From NCBI GenBank assembly GCA_024684155.1, contig JAIKXK010000040.1:1-6742 (forward strand): a DNA stretch of 6,742 bases. The letters run 5' to 3'. The position numbers and the translations under genes were made by a program. The notes beneath the pieces are model-generated. The model did not search any database, was not told where the DNA came from, and saw nothing but the letters and a program-made list of their open reading frames with translations. The DNA comes from Lachnospiraceae bacterium (GTDB lineage: Bacteria; Bacillota; Clostridia; Lachnospirales; Lachnospiraceae). Positions 1 through 4,820 of this stretch are shown in pieces (within the stretch, counting starts at the first letter, position 1; the number at the start of each line of letters is the position of its first letter).

Positions 1-812
1 ACTGTAGCAACAGCCTTTGGTAAAACCTTAGCATTAATATTAAGTCCGGCTGCTTCATCTATAATATCAAACATTTCTTTCATGGTTACGAGTTCATTAC
101 CCATAATGTAGCATTTTCCTCGTTTTCCATTTTCACAGCAGGAAATAACGCCATCAGCTAAATCTCGAACATCTACACTGTTAAAGGTTCCTGCAAGTCC
201 AATTTTCATTTCACCATGCATATACTGCTGAATCAAACCTGCTACCGGACCGTAGGAATAATCGTTTGGTCCACAAATTCCTGATGGATGGATAATTGAA
301 GCATCAAGTTCAGGATGTTCCTTCATGGCATCAAGTACAGCCTGAGAAGCTTCTGCCTTTGTAATCGCGTAATATCCTACAAGTTTATCTGTTGGCAAAA
401 AGTGATCTACTTCCTTAATCTTTTGTCCATGTGGAAGTTCAGAAATTGCACTTGTAGAACTAATATAAACCAGTTTTTTCACATGATGCTTCAGGCACAT
501 CTCAATCATATTCTTTGTTCCATCTACATTTACAGCATGAACAACTGGATTTGGTTCTGTTTTCAACGTTACAATACTAGCACTGTGAATTACATATACT
601 TCACGATCCTCTGGAACATCAAATAATTTTTCTAATGATTCCATTTCCAGTAAATCCCCATATATAATTTCTACTCCCTTTGGAATGTACTTTGCGGCTG
701 GATCATTTGGTAAAACAAAGGCTCTAACCTCTTCACCTTTTTCCACTAACTCCCTTGAAATATTACTTCCTAATAATCCGGCTGCTCCTGTTAGTATGTA
801 AGTCTTCTTCAT
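1..812 (-). CDS. NAD-dependent epimerase/dehydratase-like extended SDR, partial (C-terminus beyond left edge)
   Basis: The reading frame opens at ATG 812-810 and stays open to the window edge, giving 270 codons without a stop, so the 3' end is missing. The start is fixed by an AGGAGG sequence about 5 nt upstream (plus-strand CCTCC near 818-822). The N-terminus MKKTYILTGAAGLLGSNI carries the Rossmann GxxGxxG motif (G9, G12, G15). Later come a VYISS strand with the catalytic-type Ser/Thr (residues 115-120) and YAITK, the YxxxK pair at Y148/K152. The HPSGICGPNDY segment near 175-185 is typical of extended SDRs such as the dihydroflavonol reductase/epimerase group, which act on sugar nucleotides, aldehydes or ketones in the cytoplasm. 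The substrate cannot be deduced. The gene is divergent from a TetR gene and its promoter is bracketed by operator-like palindromes, so local TetR control is inferred. Confidence 0.9.
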   Translation of the reverse strand, partial: MKKTYILTGAAGLLGSNISRELVEKGEEVRAFVLPNDPAAKYIPKGVEIIYGDLLEMESLEKLFDVPEDREVYVIHSASIVTLKTEPNPVVHAVNVDGTKNMIEMCLKHHVKKLVYISSTSAISELPHGQKIKEVDHFLPTDKLVGYYAITKAEASQAVLDAMKEHPELDASIIHPSGICGPNDYSYGPVAGLIQQYMHGEMKIGLAGTFNSVDVRDLADGVISCCENGKRGKCYIMGNELVTMKEMFDIIDEAAGLNINAKVLPKAVAT

Positions 813-852
813 AATGTCCTCCTTCGGTCCTCGCATTCAACCATTCATTAAT

Positions 853-866
853 TTTACAGTTGTAAA
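853..866. promoter_or_regulatory. Operator-like palindrome O1 (TTTACA-GT-TGTAAA)
   Basis: This is a perfect 6-2-6 palindrome, TTTACAGTTGTAAA, just downstream of the predicted transcription start of the epimerase-like gene. The right half with its flank, TGTAAACTTAATA, is repeated exactly at 930-942. It is a plausible TetR binding site that would block the promoter. That the neighbouring TetR binds it is inferred from position. Confidence 0.5.
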
Positions 867-881
867 CTTAATATAAAATAT

Positions 882-910
882 AGTATAGTTTTAGAAAGAT
901 TCAACTTCAA
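882..910 (-). promoter_or_regulatory. Promoter of the epimerase-like gene
   Basis: On the minus strand a -35 box TTGAAG (plus 905-910) and a -10 box TATACT (plus 882-887) are separated by exactly 17 nt. Transcription would start near 875, leaving a leader of about 60 nt before the ATG at 812. One operator-like palindrome lies just upstream of the -35 box and the other just downstream of the predicted start. Confidence 0.55.
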
Positions 911-921
911 CCTTCAAAATC

Positions 922-935
922 AATACATGTGTAAA
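922..935. promoter_or_regulatory. Operator-like palindrome O2 (AATACA-TG-TGTAAA)
   Basis: This is a second copy of the O1 design with the same 14-nt geometry, AATACATGTGTAAA, and a perfect TACATGTGTA core. It shares the 13-nt flank TGTAAACTTAATA with O1, with a start-to-start distance of 69 bp. It sits immediately upstream of the -35 box of the minus-strand promoter. Confidence 0.5.
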
Positions 936-1035
936 CTTAATAGGCGAAAAGAAAATCAATTTTTTCAAATCTGTCAAGTTAATGAAATAACAAATAAATC
1001 AAATAATTAACAATACAAAAAGGAGTAAATTTACC

Positions 1036-1563
1036 ATGAATATTAAAAACAACCAGCGTAGCAAAGATACCGAAGCAAAAATCGAAGAAGTTTTTATGAA
1101 TTTACTTTCCCAAAAACATATATCCAAAATTACTGTCCGGGAATTATGCGAAAGCGCCGGCATCACCCGTTCTTCCTTTTATGGTCACTATGAAGATGTC
1201 TATGATTTAAAAGAAAAAGTAGAAGAAAAAATGACAGAAGAAATCGTACACATTTTTCAATCAGAATATGACAATCACTCCAGCGATTTTCGAGTTGCCA
1301 TCATTCAAACCATTCGCTATATCGAAGAAAATCAAACCTTCTTCCTTTACTTTTTACAGAATTCCGATTTAAAAAACATTTTCCATATCGGCCATATTTC
1401 AGAACTTCTCACTCCGGTATACAAAAAAGAAGACGAGTCGAAACTCGTCTTCTTTGTAGGGGGCTTAAATGCACTGCTTCTTCACTGGCTCCAAACGGGA
1501 TGTCGTGAATCACCAGAGCAACTTTTAGATTCTCTGCCTCAGGATTATGTGTGGGATTTATAA
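1036..1563 (+). CDS. TetR/AcrR-family transcriptional regulator
   Basis: The product is a 175-residue one-component regulator. The N-terminal HTH spans roughly residues 32-52 (ITVRELCESAGITRSSFYGHY), with the S-F/Y-Y-x-H/Y-Y pattern at the end of the recognition helix that is typical of TetR proteins. The rest is the helical ligand/dimer domain, ending in HWLQTGCRESPEQL, a motif shared with the second regulator in this window and typical of the TetR_C-type Firmicutes group. AGGAG at 1021-1025 lies 10 nt before the ATG. The gene is divergent from the epimerase-like gene, so it probably represses that gene and perhaps itself. I see no convincing sigma-A promoter of its own. Codons 131-140 form a perfect 13-bp hairpin. 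The stop codon lies in the loop of another hairpin. The inducer is unknown. Confidence 0.9.
   Translation: MNIKNNQRSKDTEAKIEEVFMNLLSQKHISKITVRELCESAGITRSSFYGHYEDVYDLKEKVEEKMTEEIVHIFQSEYDNHSSDFRVAIIQTIRYIEENQTFFLYFLQNSDLKNIFHIGHISELLTPVYKKEDESKLVFFVGGLNALLLHWLQTGCRESPEQLLDSLPQDYVWDL
1426..1455 (-). terminator. Intrinsic terminator inside tetR, serving the convergent minus-strand micro-operon
   Basis: Perfect 13-bp arms (1426-1438 and 1443-1455; core GAAGACGAGT / ACTCGTCTTC) enclose a 4-nt loop. Read on the minus strand the loop is TTCG and the stem runs into six T residues (plus A-run 1423-1428), a classical intrinsic terminator. It lies about 118 nt downstream of the minus-strand gene that stops at 1574. 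On the plus strand the T-tract is weaker, so it could also act partly on tetR mRNA. The segment encodes tetR residues 131-140. Confidence 0.6.
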
Positions 1564-1572
1564 AAATCCCAC
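1551..1572. other. Hairpin across the convergent gene junction
   Basis: GTGGGATTT (1551-1559) and AAATCCCAC (1564-1572) form a perfect 9-bp stem with loop ATAA, which holds the tetR stop codon (TAA 1561-1563). It ends 2 nt before the stop codon of the convergent small gene. No T-tract follows on either strand, so it is not a complete terminator. It could be a 3'-end stabilising stem. Confidence 0.5.
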
Positions 1573-1573
1573 C

Positions 1574-1798
1574 TTATGATTTCACTGCTAATCCAATAAT
1601 TACCCCGATTCCAATTAAAAGAATAATGGGGAAGGCATAAATTGCTACACCAAATAAGCCAATTAAGATAAATGCTAAAAAGATATATCCAAGTAATCCT
1701 AAAAAGCCTCCTAATATGGTTCCACATAAGGAAATTAAAAATCCTGCACATTTAAACAACACATAAAGCATAAAAATTGTAACTAAAAAACTAAGCAT
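1574..1798 (-). CDS. Small hydrophobic membrane protein (74 aa)
   Basis: I do not recognise a family. The product is 74 residues, almost entirely hydrophobic and glycine-rich, with only two charged residues (K16 and K73). Probably two or three membrane-spanning segments follow each other, for example about residues 2-15, 18-35 and 38-70. The ATG at 1798-1796 is chosen because AAGGAGG (plus 1807-1813) ends 8 nt before it. An in-frame GTG at 1807-1805 overlaps that SD and is unlikely to be the start. The gene follows a 40-aa gene with a 26-nt gap, so the two are probably co-transcribed and perhaps translationally coupled. It is convergent with tetR (10 nt between stops), and its terminator appears to lie within tetR. 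Confidence 0.75.
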   Translation of the reverse strand: MLSFLVTIFMLYVLFKCAGFLISLCGTILGGFLGLLGYIFLAFILIGLFGVAIYAFPIILLIGIGVIIGLAVKS

Positions 1799-1824
1799 TG
1801 TATTCACCTCCTTGCATAATAGAG

Positions 1825-1947
1825 CTACTTTTTTTTTGCGAGTCGAAGATAAGATGCATCTTCTATTCCAATCCTTTTTGCAGCCTCTTTGTTTCGATTG
1901 ATTTTACAAAGCGTTCTGCAAAGTTTTATTCTTTCTTTTGCATCCAT
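1825..1947 (-). CDS. Small basic protein (40 aa), first gene of a two-gene micro-operon
   Basis: The ORF runs from ATG 1947-1945 to TAG 1827-1825 and encodes 40 residues starting MDAKERIKLCRTLCKINRNK and ending in LAKKK. The SD-like GAGGTG lies about 4 nt upstream of the ATG (plus CACCTC at 1951-1956). The protein is rich in Lys/Arg, has two Cys (C10, C14), and looks helical with no membrane segment. I do not recognise a family. Its stop lies 26 nt before the start of the 74-aa membrane protein, with a strong SD in the gap, which supports one transcript. A run of nine A residues on the coding strand near the stop could allow slippage. No confident promoter is visible upstream. Confidence 0.55.
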   Translation of the reverse strand: MDAKERIKLCRTLCKINRNKEAAKRIGIEDASYLRLAKKK

Positions 1948-2054
1948 AGCCACCTCACTTATATTGCCAGGTTTTTGTTAACTCTATTCTAGTACCACCT
2001 CTACTATGAAAACACACCAAAAATTACAAAATAACAATAGATATTTTTCACATT

Positions 2055-2082
2055 TTGCAAATTATGACATTGCGCTTATAAT
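2055..2082 (+). promoter_or_regulatory. Sigma-A-type promoter of the HTH gene
   Basis: TTGCAA (2055-2060) and a consensus TATAAT (2077-2082) are separated by 16 nt. Transcription would start near 2089, about 24 nt before the ATG at 2113. GGGGA at 2101-2105 serves as the ribosome binding site, 7 nt before the start. Confidence 0.65.
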
Positions 2083-2112
2083 AGAAGAAACTTTTGAAAT
2101 GGGGATATTACT

Positions 2113-2622
2113 ATGGGAAAAAGATCTATTAAAGAAGATAAAAACATCTATCAACTGGCCAGGGAAGAAGCTGATCTAACCCGGGCAGAAGCCAGTGAAG
2201 CTTTGGAATTTATTTCTGAAAACAAACTTGCAAATATCGAATATGATAAAACACCGGCACAGCCTGATGAAATCCTTGCTATGGCAAAGGCCTACAAAAA
2301 GCCAAGTCTCTGTAACTACTATTGTTCCAACGAATGTCCGATTGGTCAGGAATTAGTTCCGGAGATAAAACCTGCTTCTTTAGCAGAAATAGTACTTGAG
2401 ATGCTATCAGATATTAATTCTGTTAATAAAACCAAAGAACGCCTCATTGAAATCACTGCCGATGGGGTTGTGGATGATGATGAACTTGCAGATTTTGTCC
2501 GAATTCAGAAAGAGTTAGAAGCCCTATCACTTTCTGTGGATTCCCTGAATCTATGGGTAGATGAGATGATTTCTTCAGGAAAAATTGACGCAAAGAAATT
2601 AAAGAAGCTCCAGGATATGTAG
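2113..2622 (+). CDS. HTH (XRE-like) domain protein with CX3CX3C cluster
   Basis: This is a 169-residue soluble protein. Residues about 10-62 look like a divergent XRE-type helix-turn-helix: a helix with YQLAREEADLTRAEAS, then a helix up to the PDEILAMAKAY segment that usually closes this fold. Next comes LCNYYCSNECPIG with Cys67, Cys71 and Cys75, a possible metal or redox site. I recall the same arrangement in uncharacterised clostridial HTH proteins, from memory only. The C-terminal half is acidic and helical. It includes ITADGVVDDDEL (114-125), which loosely resembles an EF-hand loop. The gene has its own promoter and a hairpin over its stop codon, so it is probably monocistronic. The target and signal are unknown. 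A DNA-binding role is likely but not certain, because the HTH is divergent. Confidence 0.8.
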   Translation: MGKRSIKEDKNIYQLAREEADLTRAEASEALEFISENKLANIEYDKTPAQPDEILAMAKAYKKPSLCNYYCSNECPIGQELVPEIKPASLAEIVLEMLSDINSVNKTKERLIEITADGVVDDDELADFVRIQKELEALSLSVDSLNLWVDEMISSGKIDAKKLKKLQDM

Positions 2623-2645
2623 ACTCTTTTGCAAGATTTGTCTAC
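2619..2645 (+). terminator. Weak terminator-like hairpin over the HTH gene stop codon
   Basis: GTAGAC (2619-2624) pairs with GTCTAC (2640-2645), and TCTT (2625-2628) pairs with AAGA (2633-2636), leaving a TTGC loop and a TTT bulge. The stop codon TAG is in the left arm. The following sequence, TATTATTTC, is only a poor T-tract, so read-through into the small ORF downstream is possible. Confidence 0.35.
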
Positions 2646-2686
2646 TATTATTTCAAATATGACAAGAAATCCTTTCTATTCTTCCA

Positions 2687-2692
2687 TATAAT
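2687..2692 (+). promoter_or_regulatory. -10 box (TATAAT) before the 23-codon ORF
   Basis: A consensus TATAAT lies 34 nt upstream of the ATG at 2727. No good -35 hexamer is seen at 16-18 nt, so this promoter is tentative. Read-through from the HTH gene is the alternative. Confidence 0.3.
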
Positions 2693-2726
2693 GCAATAAG
2701 CAAAAAGAAATGAAAGGAGAACCATT

Positions 2727-2798
2727 ATGAACTTTTTCAAGAAAGCTTGGGAAAACTATGTTGAATACGTAGAAAAGTATGGCGCTTTGTTTAGATAA
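2727..2798 (+). CDS. Very small protein (23 aa)
   Basis: The ORF runs from ATG 2727-2729 to TAA 2796-2798 and encodes a 23-residue peptide starting MNFFKKAWENYVEYV and ending in an LFR tail. A strong SD, AAAGGAGA (2713-2720), precedes it at 6 nt. The peptide has aromatic residues (F, F, W, Y, Y, Y, F) alternating with Lys/Glu, as expected for one amphipathic helix, with no signal peptide. I do not recognise a named family. The ORF is followed at once by a structured RNA segment and a strong terminator, so it lies on its own short transcript or at the end of the HTH gene transcript. It may be a functional small protein, or the translated part of a dual-function small RNA. Confidence 0.55.
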   Translation: MNFFKKAWENYVEYVEKYGALFR

Positions 2799-2800
2799 GA

Positions 2801-2863
2801 TGCTTTCCCTTATGGGATGTCCTCGTAATCAGCAAATCATATCCCAAAAATTAAGGGAAGGTA
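2801..2863 (+). other. Structured RNA segment that competes with the terminator
   Basis: Bases 2801-2812 (TGCTTTCCCTTA) can pair with 2852-2863 (TAAGGGAAGGTA) over 12 positions, including two G-U pairs. Inside this, TGGGAT (2813-2818) pairs with ATCCCA (2841-2846). The right arm overlaps the left arm of the downstream terminator (2857-2868) by 7 nt, so the two structures are mutually exclusive. It looks like an antiterminator arrangement, but no plus-strand gene follows in the window. Confidence 0.45.
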
Positions 2864-2890
2864 TCTGAAACACTCAGATACCTTCTTTTT
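2857..2890 (+). terminator. Strong intrinsic terminator after the 23-codon ORF
   Basis: The 12-bp arms (GAAGGTATCTGA at 2857-2868 and TCAGATACCTTC at 2874-2885) are perfect, with loop AACAC and then TTTTT (2886-2890). It also lies 42 nt past the stop of the convergent SDR gene. On that strand the T-tract is poorer (CCTTAATTTTT), so it may work partly in both directions. Confidence 0.8.
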
Positions 2891-2932
2891 AATTTATATT
2901 CTATTACTCTTCACCTTAGATTTCGTTCTGTT

Positions 2933-3940
2933 CTATAACTGATCTAATTCGCTCAACATACTTCCTACCACATCTTCTGGTAATCCAAGCATTGGCGCAA
3001 GGGCTTTAAATGTCATTCCATAAACCTGCTTTGCCTGTTCGTTTTCTTCAAATCCAGGCAAAAACTTACGCACAATCTCTAATCCCTTCGGATCTTCCAT
3101 GATTGCAGCAATAGTACTTTCAGAGCTTAATCCCTCTCCTGTTAAAATTTCAGGATGTTTCCATGTTGTAACACTCTTATGTCCTGCAGACAATGCACCA
3201 TCTACTGGAATAGCTGCTCCTGTAATGTAGCGGGCCATATCGCTTGCCAGGAAAAGTCCAAGGTAAGCACATTCTCTTGGATCTCCCATGCGTCCTGCCG
3301 GACAGTCATTTGCAAAGAAATCCATAGCCGCATCTCCAGCATCCCCAAAAATAGATGTCTTTGTATAACCAGGACAGATAGCATTTACAGTAATTCCATA
3401 TTTTGCATAATCCATGGCAGCTGCTCTTGTCATTCCTACCACACCAAACTTTGTAGCGGTGTAAAGAGCCTGACCACTTTGAGGCATAAGTCCTGCTACA
3501 GATGCTACATTAATTAAAAATCCACCTTCGCTCTTGGTTTTTAAAATTGCTTCTGCACCATATTTCATTCCGGCAAATACCCCCTCAGAATTGAGTGCAA
3601 ATACCTTTTCGTAATCTTCCACTTCATACTCATGGAGGGGAGTTCCACCCATTCCAATTCCGGCGTTACTTACCACACCATCTAATCGACCAAAATGTTC
3701 TACTGTTTTATCTACCAAAGCTTTAATTTCTGATGCCTTACTACAATCAGTTTTTACAAAAATAGCTTCGCCACCTTTACTTTCAATAGAAGCTACTACT
3801 TCTTTTCCCTGGTCCTCACTTCTGGCAGCACAAACTACCTTCATTCCATTTTCACCAAACACCTCAGCCATAGCTCTTCCAATTCCACGAGATGCACCTG
3901 TTACAATAACAACTTTGTCCTTTACACCATTAAATTCCAT
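2933..3940 (-). CDS. Classical SDR oxidoreductase with C-terminal extension
   Basis: The product has 335 residues, against about 250 for classical SDRs. The first 250 residues hold every core motif: TGASRGIG (14-21), D65, NAG (92-94), catalytic S147, Y160-x3-K164 and PG (190-191), followed by the usual ITGAAIPVDGA end near 239-249. R18 and R40 sit where NADP(H)-preferring SDRs carry basic residues, so NADP(H) is inferred. It should reduce or oxidise a ketone/alcohol in the cytoplasm; a FabG-like or hydroxysteroid-dehydrogenase-like substrate is possible but not shown. Residues about 255-335 are an added helical region (IMEDPKG, KFLPGF, YGMTFKALAP). AAAGGAGA (plus 3945-3952) lies 4 nt upstream of the ATG at 3940-3938. 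It is divergent from the second TetR gene, which is its likely regulator. Confidence 0.92.
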   Translation of the reverse strand: MEFNGVKDKVVIVTGASRGIGRAMAEVFGENGMKVVCAARSEDQGKEVVASIESKGGEAIFVKTDCSKASEIKALVDKTVEHFGRLDGVVSNAGIGMGGTPLHEYEVEDYEKVFALNSEGVFAGMKYGAEAILKTKSEGGFLINVASVAGLMPQSGQALYTATKFGVVGMTRAAAMDYAKYGITVNAICPGYTKTSIFGDAGDAAMDFFANDCPAGRMGDPRECAYLGLFLASDMARYITGAAIPVDGALSAGHKSVTTWKHPEILTGEGLSSESTIAAIMEDPKGLEIVRKFLPGFEENEQAKQVYGMTFKALAPMLGLPEDVVGSMLSELDQL

Positions 3941-3984
3941 GAGTTCTCCTTTCTTCTCAAAAAATAAGTGTTCTTCTTCCTCTT

Positions 3985-4013
3985 ATCAAACTTATTATTT
4001 AACTTTTTCACAA
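3985..4013 (-). promoter_or_regulatory. Possible promoter of the SDR gene
   Basis: On the minus strand TTGTGA (plus 4008-4013) and TTTGAT (plus 3985-3990) are 17 nt apart. Each matches the consensus at four of six positions. The -35 box overlaps the CACAACTTTGTG palindrome, which would suit repression. Confidence 0.35.
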
Positions 4014-4043
4014 CTTTGTGTTTCATTTTCCAACACAATGTTG
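4009..4043. promoter_or_regulatory. Overlapping inverted repeats, operator-like cluster A
   Basis: CACAACTTTGTG (4009-4020) is a perfect 5-2-5 palindrome. TTGTGTT (4016-4022) and AACACAA (4032-4038) form a perfect 7-bp inverted repeat. CAACACAATGTTG (4031-4043) is a perfect 5-3-5 palindrome. The same half-site is thus used several times in alternating orientation, covering the predicted -35 regions of both divergent genes. Binding by the adjacent TetR is inferred. Confidence 0.45.
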
Positions 4044-4070
4044 TATTATTAATCTATTGAAGAATATAAT
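4041..4070 (+). promoter_or_regulatory. Possible promoter of the second tetR gene
   Basis: TTGTAT (4041-4046) and a consensus TATAAT (4065-4070) are separated by 18 nt. Transcription from here would give a leader of about 150 nt that contains repeat cluster B. The -35 box touches the CAACACAATGTTG palindrome, which suggests autorepression. Confidence 0.45.
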
Positions 4071-4108
4071 AGAAAAACAGGTGATTCAACCATCAAATCC
4101 CCCGTAAA

Positions 4109-4148
4109 TGTTGAAATTCCAACACTTCTCTTAAAACTGTTGGAATTT
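4109..4148. repeat. Inverted repeats, operator-like cluster B
   Basis: AAATTCCAACA (4114-4124) and TGTTGGAATTT (4138-4148) are perfect 11-bp inverted arms with a 13-nt spacer. The left copy is also the right part of a near-palindrome, TGTTGAAATTCCAACA (4109-4124). The core TTCCAACA occurs again at 4028-4035 in cluster A. No T-tract follows, so this is more likely a protein-binding repeat or leader hairpin than a terminator. Confidence 0.45.
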
Positions 4149-4227
4149 AAATCAATTTGCTCTTATATTTTGAAACTCGTTTTTCTGTTAGCAATAAAAA
4201 CTACCTATATATGAAAGGAATCGATAT

Positions 4228-4788
4228 ATGAAAAAGGAAAGCAGACGTGTAAAAATGACAAAGGCACTTTTAAATCAAAGTTTTTTACATGCCTTAGAAA
4301 AAAAGCCTCTTCCTAGAATTACTGTAAAAGAAATCTGTGAAAATGCTGATGTAAATCGTTCTACCTACTATGTTTACTATACAGATCCCTATGATCAGCT
4401 AAATAAAATTGAAGAAAATTTTATTGAAGCTCAAACTACTTTTATTCAGGAAATTCTGGAAACCGGAGCCGCCAATAATGAAAGCTTTGTAGAAATTATG
4501 TGTAAACTCTTGGGATTTTATAAAGAAAATAAATACATGCTTCGCGTACTTTTCGGGAAGTACGGAAACATGCGATTAGAATACGATATTTTATCTTATT
4601 TTGCGAAATATGTTATGTCTTTTGGAGAAGCCAAAAAACGCAGGACAAAAAAATCTTTGCAGAACTATACCTATGCTGCTTCCGGCTGTTTTGGGCTTAT
4701 AATCCATTGGCTCCAAACCGACTGCGAAGAACCTGAAAAACAACTGGCCGAAACAATTGCAGAATTAACCCAGGGCATCCGTCATTAA
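4228..4788 (+). CDS. TetR/AcrR-family transcriptional regulator (second)
   Basis: The product is a 186-residue TetR-type repressor. The HTH lies at about residues 31-52 (ITVKEICENADVNRSTYYVYY), followed by a helical sensor domain. The C-terminal HWLQTDCEEPEKQL (160-173) matches the corresponding motif of the first regulator in this window, so the two belong to the same subgroup, but the remainder differs widely. AAAGGAA (4214-4220) ends 7 nt before the ATG. It is divergent from the SDR gene across a 287-nt gap full of inverted repeats. Repression of that SDR and of itself is inferred from context. It is convergent with the ATPase gene, 32 nt between stops, with no clear terminator in the gap. 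The inducer is unknown. Confidence 0.92.
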   Translation: MKKESRRVKMTKALLNQSFLHALEKKPLPRITVKEICENADVNRSTYYVYYTDPYDQLNKIEENFIEAQTTFIQEILETGAANNESFVEIMCKLLGFYKENKYMLRVLFGKYGNMRLEYDILSYFAKYVMSFGEAKKRRTKKSLQNYTYAASGCFGLIIHWLQTDCEEPEKQLAETIAELTQGIRH

Positions 4789-4820
4789 TGATTCTCATTT
4801 TTGACTATCTTTAAAATAAA

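Noticed and set aside
315..626. Plus-strand open frame of 103 codons
   Set aside because: It lies opposite the clearly SDR-like minus-strand gene, has no ribosome binding site, and its product is Cys/Trp/Ile-rich without family features.
1545..1751. Minus-strand frame of 68 codons overlapping the small membrane protein gene
   Set aside because: It is out of frame with the 74-aa gene, which has the strong SD. This frame has no SD and overlaps the tetR stop.
1799..1807. GTG start extending the 74-aa membrane protein to 77 aa
   Set aside because: The GTG overlaps the AAGGAGG ribosome binding site. The ATG at 1798 is correctly spaced from it.
1798..1992. Plus-strand frame of 64 codons
   Set aside because: It is antisense to the 40-aa gene, has no SD, and its composition is untypical of protein.
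3155..3517. Open frames inside the SDR gene on both strands (3155-3517 plus, 3202-3384 minus)
   Set aside because: They are shadows of the 335-aa SDR, which has all its catalytic motifs.
4211..4231. Six-codon upstream ORF whose TGA overlaps the second tetR start (ATGA)
   Set aside because: It has no ribosome binding site of its own, and its second and third codons form the tetR SD; it is probably chance.
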